Of a stretch of 64,000 nucleotides of DNA, positions 45,464-58,356 are shown piece by piece; positions within the stretch are counted from its first letter, which is position 1, and every line of letters starts with the position of its first letter. The DNA comes from Diadema setosum (Eukaryota; Echinodermata; Echinoidea; Diadematoida; Diadematidae). The translations under genes and the position numbers were made by a program. Location of the stretch: positions 32,651,180 to 32,715,179 of the forward strand of contig CM067066.1 of the NCBI GenBank assembly GCA_033980235.1. The letters run 5' to 3'. The notes under the pieces are model-generated. The model was not told the origin of the DNA. It saw nothing but the letters and a program-made list of their open reading frames with translations, and made no database searches.

Positions 45464-46399
45464 GTTCCTTCTTGTCCGAGATGTGGTACACTGATAAAGG
45501 TGAGTCGTCGATACGGCTCAATCCTTCACAACTATCGGAAAAGTCTACGTTGCGTTATTGAGGAATCACAAAAAGAACACGCAGAGCTCATCGACCTCAT
45601 GATCCGTCACCCACTACCTATAGAATCATATCTGTTCGAGCAGGCGAAAGACCTTCAACACATGACATCAGATCACAGAAAAGGCATCTGTTTCCGAATT
45701 AAAATGGTCAGTCGAGTACAATTGTGCAGCTTCTCATTTATTCGAAAGCTGAGAGGTCACATGAAATGCAACGAGATGAATGACGTGAAAATCGTTGGTA
45801 TCTTAGAGAGGGCGCTTCAAGCCAGTGCGGATGAGACTGTGAGTTTTCTGACCGGAGATGTCGTCGAGCTAACCGAGCAGCAGATCCATGACACGAAGAC
45901 TGAAATGAAAAGGCAAATCATGCTCACAGAGTTCCTGGAGCTATTTATCAAAGGAGTGAAGGGCACTTCGCAAATGGAGCAACTCGTATCCATTTTGGTA
46001 TCAGAAACCCGCTTCGGGAAGAATCAGCGGAGATCAGTCGATCAGCTTCTGACCGAGATATACCAGAGGAATGGGTTTACTCGGTTATCAAACCATTCTC
46101 TAGATGATCTTCCGGAGCAGCTGTCAAATCACTTGGATTTCTGGAGACAATGTCAGTTTGGCCACGTACTGAGGAGCAGTGAATCCACGCCAAACGTTTG
46201 CCCAGCATGCGACAATGAAAGAGGACAGTTGCTGTGCAAGCAAGATGAGGAGGGGGATGATGGTGAAGAGGGGACTTCTGAAGAAAGAGACCCGGAACGA
46301 GGACTTGGTCTACGCCAAGGCCGAGGTCGGGGACGGAAACGGGGAGGGGGATGGGGAAGAGGACGAAGCAAGCGCAGAGAACAAGATCGAAAAAGATGA
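45464..46399 (+). CDS. ZNFX1: ZNFX1-like gene B, terminal exon with reduced RZ finger and RG-rich tail
   Basis: The exon encodes 311 residues starting VPSCPRCGTLIKVSRRYGS, equivalent to the CPRCKTPIRHNLRYG start of gene A's last exon. A helical region follows. Near residue 230 is a Zn-finger remnant, CQFGHVLRSSE then CPAC. It keeps the first Cys-x3-His and the last Cys-x2-Cys of the RZ finger but lacks the intervening Cys-Gly-Gly. The end differs completely from A: an acidic patch (EEGDDGEEG) and then a basic Gly/Arg tail (RQGRGRGRKRGGGWGRGRSK) to the TGA stop at 46397-46399. RG-rich tails often bind RNA and are arginine-methylated. Confidence 0.93.
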   Translation, partial: VPSCPRCGTLIKVSRRYGSILHNYRKSLRCVIEESQKEHAELIDLMIRHPLPIESYLFEQAKDLQHMTSDHRKGICFRIKMVSRVQLCSFSFIRKLRGHMKCNEMNDVKIVGILERALQASADETVSFLTGDVVELTEQQIHDTKTEMKRQIMLTEFLELFIKGVKGTSQMEQLVSILVSETRFGKNQRRSVDQLLTEIYQRNGFTRLSNHSLDDLPEQLSNHLDFWRQCQFGHVLRSSESTPNVCPACDNERGQLLCKQDEEGDDGEEGTSEERDPERGLGLRQGRGRGRKRGGGWGRGRSKRREQDRKR

Positions 46400-49300
46400 T
46401 TTACAGATCTGTCTAGATTTAGACAATGAGGGAATATTTTTGTCCAATCATAAGCAAACATTTTTGCCAACGAAAGGGAGGAGAAAATCATCACAAAATC
46501 GAGTGGCAGTTTCTTTCTGCTCTCATTTCGTTGAAATATTGATTGTTCACTACATTTAGATCTTGAATTGTACAGAGAAATTGTAACTTTGCAAAGGGTC
46601 TGTGTCGATTGACTTCAACAAACTGTAAAACAAGTATGTTTAAGTGCACATTAAGATTTCTCGACTGACAACTTGATTGACATATAACACTGGGTAATAC
46701 ATGTATGCTTTTTACCGGCTTTATTGTAGTATTACAAATACAAACAACATGTTTTAGTGCATTTTCATGTAAATACAGATATCTCGCACACAGTATACAT
46801 TACTGAACAATGTTGTCAGTTGAGCACGAGCGCTCCCGGTAAATTGCTCTCTCGACATAATCGATATAAGTATAGTATGCTTTGTAATCGTGCTGTTTCA
46901 GAATGAGATTTTGGCGCCTTTATACACATACAAGCCTGACTTACGACAACCTTTTGACAGAGACTATTATTCTATATTATTCAGTGACGCAATTTAGAAG
47001 TAATTATATCTGTTTATTAACTTGTTAGCTGAGTCTAGTGATGCTTGCAACTTGGATTAAAGGAGTCACAATTGTCTTATTCCCTTTGAACCCATCCCAT
47101 GTTCGAAGCAACCACTCAAAAATATTTGAAGATTGTGTCAAAGTGGATCTGCCTCACAAACACGAAAACAATAGATTCATGCCTCATAAAATGATGACCA
47201 GTTACTCTCTGTCAATAGGGAATATTATGTATCTGTGATATTAATTTCTTTTTGCCATCCTTACTTACAAAAGATGGGCGTTATACGTAATGGTATAAAG
47301 CGACACGAGAACGCGTAAATAGAAATTGATTGATGAAATGAAAATCAATTAATTACTCGACTGAGCATGTACGGGCACTAATCTGTCATATTCATTTATA
47401 AAGAAATAATCTTTTTGTACCATATCAGTTTTACTTGTTGGAATTAAGCGAAAGAGTGAAAAAAAGTCCACTTTCACAGTTTTAAACACTTTCACGTTAT
47501 ATATACAGCTCTGATTTACACTTTTGCACATATTTCTGGATAGGACTGACTTTTGTATGTATCATCATTACAGAAAATGAAATTTGATTAATGCATAAGT
47601 AAGCAAAATATATCCGATTTTATGGTAGATTCAAAATGAATTTTCAGATCGTTCAGGAAGACGTCGGCTTCAAATCCCCATCATTAAAGGCACAAACGTA
47701 CCTTTGGAATTATTTTGTCCATCCATATAAAACTTACAGCTGTTTGAATAATAAGCCAGTTCGGAGTTAGCTCATTTTGCACGTGGCAGAAATGACCTTT
47801 CTTCTTCTCATTTGATTATTAAATACTTTACTCATTTTGAAAGCGATATAATGCATAAGCTTGTCCGACGTAATAATTTATGGAATTCACGAATCGTATT
47901 TAAACAAAGAATATACTTGCATAGACCAGGCGACCATGCAGCATGGTCTTTCACTTGATATTTGGGAAAGTATGAATTTCATTACGAGTATTTTGCATTG
48001 ACTGCAAATCAATATAGATTTTTTTCTATTGATTTTGCCAGATATACCACTTTTGCTATCAGATGGATGTGTTGGCAAGAACCATTTATAATGATTAATC
48101 GATTAATCATCAAATAACAGTGTTTATCTCATTGCATTAAACAAACAAAACAATATGCACTGTTGATTCAAACGTGGACCAAATGACCTTTTTCTGCTCA
48201 TGCGCAAAGTTGAATCCGGGGCTTATTGTAGCTAGTTGGAAGTCCAGTTCAACTCTTTTGAACCTCTTTCATGCCAACAATATACCTACTACTCTTCAGA
48301 TTGATATTTGCGTTGCACAGAGTGTGGTGCCATAAAATGTACCATTTACCATGTATCATTATGTACTGACATGCACCAACATTACTATCGAATCTGTTGG
48401 AACGCGATATCAATGACTTAGCACAGACTTCGCTTAGATTTAGACTTTCAATCTAATGATAACGTGTAGGCCTACATGTAATATCAATTGTGACTGCAAA
48501 TTTGCAAGCCAGAATATCGAAGGCTGTTATGTGACAACTTTGTGTGACTATTTTAGATTTCAATAAAAAGAAATATTGCATAAAACGTTTGCACTCCATA
48601 CAGTGCAGTGCTTTACAAATTGGAAAGAGATGACCTTCGTTTATGTTTTCTTTTTCTTATTTCATCAATATTGTAATTCTTATCACAATTGAAACAAATA
48701 TAGTAGTAGTGTGTGTAAGATGAGTTTATGTATAACGTGTATAAGGTCTGGGTTGTCACAATCTTATCATTGCTATGATACAATATCTTGATATCGTTAT
48801 TTCGCAACCTCAATGTGCATTTTATAAGAAAGTGATTTAAAAACTAACCGAAAAACTCCAAGGATAACAACCGATTGTAAGCAAGTTATTTAGAGTCCAG
48901 AACAAATCCAGGGAAGCAATTAGGTGCATGTACCAATTACGCATATCTATGTATATTGTTAGCGTTGAAAGGAAAATGTTGTGATTTATTCCATTTAAAT
49001 CGGACATACAAAGTGAAGACATGTGACGACAACATTGATGATATGTCCATAATGGTATAACTACTTGCCACTTTAGTGAAGCCGAAGACGATGGTAACTT
49101 GCATATACATGAACGATGACATATTGTTGCAAAAGGTCAAGTCGCGCCACATCATGTTTCCAGCATTTTTTTCTTTTATTTTCAGAAGAAGGGCACTTAA
49201 AGTTGTGTACATTCTCAAAAGTGCATTGGATAATTATAACTTCAGTTTCATCAATTTTAAGGCGGCTAAATGTATTTGTAATTCAGGCATTTAAATGTAG

Positions 49301-49839
49301 TGGCAAACGTATAACACCAATACTTTGTATCAGTTCACTTTACTATGCTTTTATCAATGTGTCTTTTGCATTGCGTCGAGTTACTGGTTTCCTTGAGACA
49401 TTCGTTTACAGAATTTCAAACGATTGTGTAGGTTTTCGTATCAACATTGTGCAAAATACTTCGAGTAAATTGAAAAAAATTGTTTGAATTACATGCTCTT
49501 TCGTTTGAATCTAATGATCACGTTGTCATTGATAGCAAGAGCGATTTTGTAAAAATCGGCCGGTGGCCGGTGGGAAATCGTCCAGTTGTTGATGAGGTAT
49601 CGCTCAGTGACTGTTCGAACTCTGCGCGGAGAATATCCCCATATTTCGCAAATATTTACCCTAAACCGACTGGTGATCGATGGAAAATTGACAGGGCATC
49701 GCTCGGGCATCGCTCGGGCATCGCTGGGGTTTTACAGCCTGCTCGACATCTCCGAAATTGCTGAGCGGTGCCAAAATTTCTGCGGCTACCGGGCAGGTTA
49801 CAAATCGGTCGGTCATCGCTCTGAGTTGTGACCGTAGCC
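46400..49839. other. Intergenic, B to C, left part
   Basis: AT-rich sequence without a recognised gene. Three GGGCATCGCT units in tandem lie at about 49694-49727. Short frames show no coding character. Confidence 0.6.
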
Positions 49840-50821
49840 TTAACCCTATAAAGCCCAAGGGGGGGGGGGGGGCACATTGTGCCCCCTCCCCCCCTACGAG
49901 ATTTTCATTTGCCACTCCTTCGCCCTTTACCCGATTTCAACCAAATTTGGTGATTTTTCCTAAGATCTTTTGCAAACATTTTGATATATAATTTAGCTAT
50001 ACTTGATGTTGCTGGTTGCCATGGCAACCATAAACTTACAACCATGTCAGTCAGATTTTGCATCTTTTTTTCTGTTCCCATTTTATTTAACAGCATTACA
50101 GTGGATGAAATGGGTGTTTCTTAGCTGAAATTTGTTGAAGGAGCAAAATTTGAAGTAATTGTGGTCCTGGAATTTTTTTCTTATTATTTCCCTTGTTTTT
50201 ATGTGACAAAGACATAAAACAATAGATATAATAGAGATAATTGAAAACAATAATATTTTCTAAAGATTGCCCTCCTATTTTGTGTTATTTTGATTCCCTC
50301 ACCCAAGTTTTGCCTCTAATATCATTAGTTTATCATATTATCAATTTGCAATCTTGAAATTCCACTATTATGCAAATATGACATGTCATAACTATATATG
50401 TACCCATCCAAAACATTTCATCTCCGGTCTCATAATGTATCATTATGTTGTCATGAATAGCGCCCCCATGTGGTGCCCTTGAGAAATTTCAACCGTTACA
50501 AATAAAAGGATTCCACTTGCTTATCATTTGTGACAAATATGAAAATGATTGGTCGATAATGAGACATATATAAAGGGGACAAAGAAATTATACAGAAAAA
50601 TTATGTTTTTAGCATATTTCTTATGTATTTCTTTATATTTTGGAAAATAGCGCCCTCCATGGGTGACCTTGAGAAAATTCAAATGTACGGTCGTGTAGAG
50701 TATGAGTTACTCTACCCATGTTCCAAATATGACGATGATACATCAAATAATAAAAAAAAGTTATCCCCCCCCCCCCTTGGGCCGGCGAGGGGTCAAAATA
50801 GCTTGGGCTGAATAGGGTTAA
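49840..50821. mobile_element. TTAA-flanked non-autonomous element (982 bp)
   Basis: Left end TTAACCCTATAAAGCCCAAG and right end, read inward, TTAACCCTATTCAGCCCAAG form an inverted end of about 20 bp with two mismatches, next to G- and C-runs at each side. TTAA bounds both ends, as expected for a piggyBac-type MITE. The interior is AT-rich and noncoding, with a repeated phrase on GCGCCCYCCATG near 50460 and 50650. Confidence 0.68.
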
Positions 50822-52475
50822 CAACAACTATTCTGTGAATGCTAAGTGGTTCCTACCAAAGAAACTATTCACATGGAGGAACAGGTGAATAAAAATGATT
50901 CGTCACTAGGCTGTAGGAATCAAGAGAAACATCCGTGAATTCACTCCGGTTTACTAACATTATTCAAATTTGTTAATGTCTCTTCATTTCTGACGTATTA
51001 ACTAGTTAATTTAACGTGATATCTCGTTACAGGCTCTTGCAAATACTCGGAATCCAGTTTGCACACATTATGGGCAGTTGTTATAGGGCCTGCTACATCG
51101 GGCAGACACTGGATGGGCAGTCTTTGAGGTTGTCAAGAAGAACCATTGTCAGAAGGCGTGCATGAAATTTGTATGATGGTCATGTATAATATAATGTCTA
51201 TTCTGTTATTAAAAGGCAAATTGTTATGTATTATTATATTCTACCGTTTTGCATTGTACGGAGGAACAAAGTACATTTTAAGGTCATCCCCATCTAGCCA
51301 CCTTTACCAGTCTCTGTTGAGTAATCTACTGAAACCCGGTGAGCACACAGGGGGTTGATGCTACAAAAACATGTTTTAATTCAATACTATGATATGCACA
51401 CCGTATTATACAGTGTGTGTATGTAGCAACCTATGTACATAAGATTGCGTTATAATATTACGCGTAGGTCTACTATACGTTAAACATATTCATGTACATG
51501 TACGTATGTAGAATGTATACAAATACACGTATGATATTGTATGTGTGTATAATCGCGATTATGTAAGCAGTCGTAAGACTGCGACTTACTTAAAATCTGA
51601 ATTCAACGCTGTATGTAATATCATCGTGTAAATGTAATGTTTGCCCTATTAAAGCCAAAAAAAAAAAAATAATATTTGCCTCTGAGAAACTCTCTTTGAT
51701 AATTTCATAGCCAGAACGAGAGATTGCCTTCACAGTTGAAGAATGCGGTGAGGAATCGCCACCATTTTCGGGGATTTCCCACCAGCTACTGTACGTGCAA
51801 GGCGCGCGATCATGGTTGCTGATACAAAACTACATGTACTGTACTGCAGTTCTCGGGGATCAAATGGGTATAGATCTACATTGCTACCATCTCATTGGTA
51901 ATCGTGTAAAGTTTGTGATCATGTAAAACAGTATGCTTCAGTATGCATGGCAGTAGTTGGCTTATGCATGGATATAGAAATACACCTGACTCATATTATA
52001 ACCCATTGGATCATCCTTTCTTCTTATTTTTGAAGCCCATCTTCCCTCCCCCCCCCCCTCCCTCCATCATGACCGACTTATTAAAGGTTAATTACTATAA
52101 TACACTTGCCTCTACTTGCCTTGAGCATGCCATGAAAGACGCGTTACTATACAACTTTCGATATTGTAAGGTGTTAAATTCTCCGGAATGAAATGGAGTG
52201 CATCAACGGAGCACCAATGGCACGGATCTTTCGTCGATTGACACTATTAAACATTGAAATTAGAATGTGAATGAACTGAATATTGTGCACTTTAAACCTG
52301 ATAAACTGTCAGTATCGCCAAATAACAAAGAAGAGCAAAGTGCACTTGGTGCAGTACTTAAAACACAGGCGCAAGATGAGGGGTACCGGGTCGGATCGGA
52401 GTGAGCGAGCTGTGAAATGACTGTGTGTGTCAGTGGTGTGTGTGTGTTGGTGTGTGTGTGTGTGTGTGTATGTGT

Positions 52476-52520
<45 letters not shown>

Positions 52521-55129
52521 TTTGTGTAGCTAGGTAGTATGGCCTCGGAGGTTAGGGGATGGGGAAAGGTGGGACTGAGTGTAAAAAACAAACAAACAAT
52601 GGAATAAACTTAAGCCATACTTCAAGATACATTCAATTCAAATGAATTTTTTATTCATTATTTTATAATGTTTGTTACCAATATAGATTAAAAAAAAAAC
52701 AATACAATGTATTTCAACAAAAAAAAAATCCATATATACTTATGGAACTAATTGATCAAAATAATCTCGTTACTGGAAAAGAGGGACCCACGTAAAAGAT
52801 AAGCTTGTAGGAGTATACGTAGACCACTCAATATACATCGAACTTACAATAGAATAAATGTAAAGGTACGGAAATACGCACGCACACACACACACACACA
52901 CACACATACACACGCACAGGAATAAGACGCTAACAGAAAACAAGAACGTAGACAGGACAAACAATGACACAAAGGGATGGGACATGTAGAAGTTAATCAA
53001 ACAAAGAGAACAGCATTATTTTCCATTGATAATTATTTGATTTCTATTACTCTATCATTAGGGAGGTGACTCCCTGTTTATAGTAATGATAATGATACTT
53101 GCTTCTTAGGTGAAGTGATCATGATTGTCATGGTCTCAAAAGTCTCCGACGTACTTTCACACACCTCTCCGATTATTTTTCATTTTCAGGTGAAATTCAA
53201 ACTGAAATGATATCCTTGCATAAAGATTATAGTAGTTGTATACTGGAGCAGCAATAATAACTTATTCTTACAGTTTAATGAAATCTCAACGACAATGATT
53301 CTATAATATTATTAGGCTACATCACAAATCACATACACGTGATATAAAAGACGGCTTGTTGTAGTAAGTTCAATCAATATCTTTGTTTCGTAAAAGATGC
53401 GAAACTTTTAATTACATTGTACCATAATTTCCCTTTGTTCAATGACTTTTATGATATTTTGCATCACTTTTTTTTTTAATAGATTCTTCTGGTCTCATTT
53501 GTGTTAATACAATAACTTGAACGTCAGTTGATATGCTCCTTTAATCTTAAAACAGCACGTCTGGATTTTGACCGTGGAATTCCCCATCATGTTTATTTTT
53601 CACTTTTGCCAAGCAAACACGTAGCTCTGTTTAGAAACTTGGGCTTGTATGATGCATAAATACCTAGGCCTAACTAAGTGGAGTATTTGCTCATTCAACA
53701 GACCTTATTAACATATTCAAATTCTATGCATACCTTTTAAACAAACAAAAAGAAAGCAAAACCAGGAAGCTTGCCCGAAACTGGCAGGCATGACCCTTGC
53801 CCGACATAGACACAACAGGACCCACAAAGTGCATTTCTAGTACTGGAATGCATTGTGTATGTTTAGGTGGATGGAATAACTTAATTGTTACCAGGACCTG
53901 GGAGGAATAATATCCATGTGTAATTTGAATACACTAATACATTTGCCTGTTAGTCATGTTAACTAGTATAGCAGACGTAAGCACTAAACCCATCGCTCTC
54001 GGGTCCAATGGTTGGGAATCCCCACTCGTTCGCGTGGCATGATGTTTACTGCAGCTGATAATCATATGCGTGGCTGTTCCGACTAGACAATAACGCGTCA
54101 ATGTTTCCCCTCTGATGCCTCCCGTTGTCTTTTAGCTTGTCGTTGCTTCACAACACATTGTTGCCAGCCAAGTGGCGTTACCTTAGCGACATGACGCTCT
54201 CAATTGTCAATGAAGTACGTAAACAGGGAAAGAATTTAAAATTTCTGCCTTTTTTGCCAATATAGGCTAATCACCATAGATGAATTCGAATTGACAGCTA
54301 GGCGCATGGTATTCTACATGAGATGCATCTCCTGCGAGTTTGACCGTGTTTGAAAGGAACATTAATCCTCGCATAGTAGGACTAATTATTTCATACCAAT
54401 AATCTGGGCGGAGGGATATCATAAAGAGTAAACAGAGAAAGCCTGCAACATACAGGCGGTATTTGCTGTGTTTGATGTTTTTTCACCTACCACTGACGTA
54501 TGATGACGTCATATGGATAGTGTTACGCCTCAGTCAATAAACGTTGGTTTTACCACACTCAATTTCTTGTCATGTTTGTGGGTTACATTAATTTTTATTG
54601 GTTCCTTACGCGTTTTGTTCCTTCCCGGATGGTAGGTACCATACAATTAAATTCTTATCACTCCCATACCGACACACACTGCTTATTACAGCTGAATGTC
54701 ATCTTTCCGGCTAACTGTTCGTTTGCGTTTCTTCTCGACAGGTTTTTTGCCGGGGCGTGCTAATTATCATTAAAAAAAAATACCGATATGAGAACGATAC
54801 GACAATGTAAGCTTCCATTCACTGCATATGCCCCTGTCAGCACTTTGGATATTCTGGAACAGTAAAACTTCACGAAAGTGATTACACCAGTGTTTTCGTC
54901 TATCTGTCATGGTCCTAGTCAAAAGGAGGGCCGACAACTATAGGTGGTGAAGTGGAATAGCATGCAGGTATGTCTGTAATCTCGTACTCATTCACTTCTT
55001 TTTCATTCTTATCGGCATTTGTTGTTTGTTTCCATTCATGTCACTACAGGCGAGAATGATGATGGCAATTTCGTTACGATGACAAAATAAGATATGCAAT
55101 TCGTCCGTGTATGTCTGGATCTACCCTTG
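50822..55129. other. Intergenic with microsatellites, no gene seen
   Basis: It contains an ATTAAAG-type signal followed by a 13-A run at about 51648-51670 that could be a retroposed 3' end. There is a long GT repeat (52424-52519) and a CA repeat (52880-52905). Nothing else is recognisable. Confidence 0.6.
52424..52519. repeat. (GT)n microsatellite
   Basis: A nearly continuous GTGTGT run, with a few interruptions, of about 95 bp. Confidence 0.95.
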
Positions 55130-55131
55130 TA

Positions 55132-56342
55132 CTAGGTGTTTCAAAAAACATTTTCCACTTTTGATCATTAATAGTTAAAAAACTATTCATCCGATAAAAT
55201 TGTCATTGATATGAGTAATAGCTGAATAGTGTACAATTTTGTTGGAGGTGATTTGAATATGAAAGCATAAATCAGTTTCATTCAATCTAAGATTGATTTT
55301 GAAGTAAGGTTTCAGATTTTGGCAAATTTTAACCCTCTGTACAAAAATTGAACTTTGAACAGGAACCAATGATGTGTATGTGAGTGTGTGCTGACAATGG
55401 CCCTGAACAATGGACATGCCTGAACCACCTGTTGACTAGGCGTCAGTCTCACACTCCCAGGCACATGAATGCTTAATCAATAATTCATGTGAATTGCCCT
55501 GGGCACTGCTAGTCTGAATTCATGCATGGTAAAGGGTAGAATGCATGCACATGGAAAAAGTAAGCACATGTTTCCATGTGTTTGCAAACACCACATTTCT
55601 TTCCAGCTGGCAATCATTTTCATATTTTGCTTCACATATCACTAAATTTTGGATATAAATAAGCATAAATGATCTAAAGTTCCTCATTTTAATACAACCG
55701 TCTACTAATAGTCTGACAAATTTGTCGCTTTTCGATAAAAAGAGATCTTTTTGGTAAAGAGTTCAGCAGCATTTTTCATTGGGGCGATTTATTTCACAGT
55801 AGATTTATTTAAGGCTCCATATACACAGGTGTATACTCTAATTGATTTTCTTTGCTTCTTGTCACCATGTTTACGACAGAACAGAAGGTATTCATTGTAA
55901 TTTCGTTTTTCAGAATTAGGAAGAGCACTGTCGCGACTCAACGACAGTATCGGCAGGCGTTTGGCTTTACCCAGATACTGCCAGAGGCTGAATAAAGACT
56001 AGTTGTGATTGTGGAATTTCTCATGAATAAATAATGAAGAATTCAAACCCTGGCCATTGTTCAGGACCATTGTCAGGGTGTTAACCACACACTCCCATAC
56101 ACACCCATTGACCCCTGTGCAAAGTGAAAGTTTTGTACAGAGTGTTGAAAATAGAGCAAAATCTGGAATCTAATTGTGAAATTAATCATGGATTTCATGA
56201 AACTTATTTATGCTTTCATATTTAAACCACCTTCAACAAAATTGAACACTATTCAGCTATCACTCATATCAATGACAGTGTTATCTGATAGTTTTTGAAT
56301 TATTAAGAATCAAACGTGGGAAATGTTTTTTGAAACACCTAG
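55132..56342. mobile_element. Long-TIR non-autonomous DNA element, copy 2 (TA flanks)
   Basis: The ends CTAGGTGTTTCAAAAAACAT and (inverted) CTAGGTGTTTCAAAAAACAT are identical over 20 bp, with TA on both sides (55130-55131, 56343-56344). The inverted arms are homologous to those at 41837-42647. The centre carries about 400 bp not found in copy 1, including an AT-rich block around 55610-56000. There is no coding frame. The matching ends and separate TA duplications show two independent insertions of one family. Confidence 0.82.
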
Positions 56343-57274
56343 TAGATCCAACAATCTTTCGCACACCGACATTTTTTTTTTCATGCTATTGTCTATTACT
56401 CGCAAGGGTAGTCATGTCGGTAATAGCTCTTGATCCATAATTATGTTCAAAGGACATACCGTACTTATTTTGACGAGATTCCAAAGAACAGCTCTACCTC
56501 GATAGCCCACGGCACCGCACCTTTGCCATTCGAAGAATTTCTTCTACACTGTAGTAACTATATACATTGTTTGTGTCGCGAATTTGCAAAGTTCATATAC
56601 TGTATCTTCATTTGCTATCAGTTTTTACTATGCTGGCATAACTGATTCCTTTCCCCGACGTCATTTCGGTAGGTATAGGAGGCTTCAAGAAATCCGAGTC
56701 AAAAAATTCTTAGAAAATACAAATTAAACTTCTTCACGGAGCAAGTGTCATCGTGTCAAGTGTCATTACTTGGACTGATCAAAAAAAAATGCGAGAGATT
56801 GACATAATTTCTGAAATAAATGAACAGAATTGTCGACATTTCATGACAAATGAAAATCTATTAAAGTAAATCATGATGTGTAGCTACTTATTCTAAATCA
56901 GGTTTTAATGCTTTGTTCATTTGATTCAATTTGACTCAGGTCCTCAACAAGTGTCAAATAATATTCCATCGTGTTTAATTTAAACGCAATAGTTTATATT
57001 TTGTTCTGATCCTGTCTGGTTGGCTGTAATGAGGTGTTAAAAATATGTGTTTAAAACATTTCAATGCATTTCACCATTTCTTTAGACTTTATTTTGATCC
57101 TTGATGACGGATGTTGATGCCATTAAGATTTTACTACAAGTACATTTCATATATCGTTCACGCTAATTTGAAAGTTTCACACTTTATGACTGATAAACAT
57201 TGATATAGGCCGCTATTTGTTGTTGATTGTAACCATACCAGTATAGTCCAGATAACACAGACTGTATATTTCTC

Positions 57275-58356
57275 CTACAGAAAAAAGCAATAAGAGTGTG
57301 CAGTCGAGCACGCTCTCGAGATCACACCGACCCATTGTTTTTCCAGCTTAAATCCCTTAAGATAAATGATATAAATTTTCTCCAAAAAGCTGTATTTATG
57401 TTTTGTCTCAAGTCAAACCTCTTGCCTCCAATATTTAACGTAATATGTCGGTCAAATTCAGAGATTCACTCTTATCCAACCAAACAATCCACAAATTTAC
57501 ATTTATTTAACCCCAAAACCGCACTCGCGCATCATTCTATCAGACACTCCGGCCCTGACACTTGGAATTCCCTTCCCATTGAAATTAAAAACATGACCAC
57601 TATGTATTCATTTAAGAAGGCTGTAAAACTTCACCTCCTTAAGCAGTATTCCCCAGGATAACATTCTGATTTCTTTTTTTGTATTATAATCAAATGTATA
57701 TGAATATGTACGTGATACATAATGCATGGATGTGTGCATAGGTATATCGATTTATTTATCTATCCATATTATGAATATGACTATGTATATGTATGTATAG
57801 GATACATCATGTATATATTATGAGCATGCATGTGTACGATGTGCCTTACCATTACTGCGTATATACATAAAACAAGCACGATATATGTTATTCAATGTCA
57901 GATAACAATACGTATAAGATATTTTGTATTCACATATTATTATTTTCATAGTGCATATTCGGTCATTACTCCGGCAAAGGCAACTGAACGTGTTAACTTT
58001 AATATCATTATCATATTGTATTTATCATCACTACTATTATTGTAAAGTAGTTGGAGTGGTACCCATACACTCTGTAACTTTCCCTATTCCCCCTACCCTT
58101 CCCTATTTCTCTCTTTCTCTATTCCCTATTCTATTCAGAGTAGGTACGCATATAGTCTCCATACCGTCAAGCCTCGGCTTATTTTGGAGACCCTTCTGTT
58201 TACGTTCCATAAGCTTGTATGTTTGTATTTGTCTTGTATAATCGTACTAAAAACTATGTGTCGATATACTGTTTGTCATAAATGACATGTACATGATCCT
58301 ATCTGATGTAACGGAATTAAGCAGAAATAAATCAAATCGAATCAAATCAAATCAAA
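57275..58356 (+). mobile_element. 5'-truncated LINE: RT C-terminal end, 3' UTR and CAAAT tail
   Basis: From 57275 the frame reads LQKKAIRVCSRARSRDHTDP and continues open to a stop at 57659-57661. It shows LKINDI, FCLKSNLLPPIF, IHSYPTKQS, LHLFNPKT and GPDTWNSLP, which are the standard end of CR1/Jockey-type LINE polymerases. About 660 bp of noncoding 3' UTR follows, then AATAAATC and CAAAT units at about 58326-58356. The 387-bp frame is intact, so the copy is fairly young, though only the extreme 3' part is present. Confidence 0.85.
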
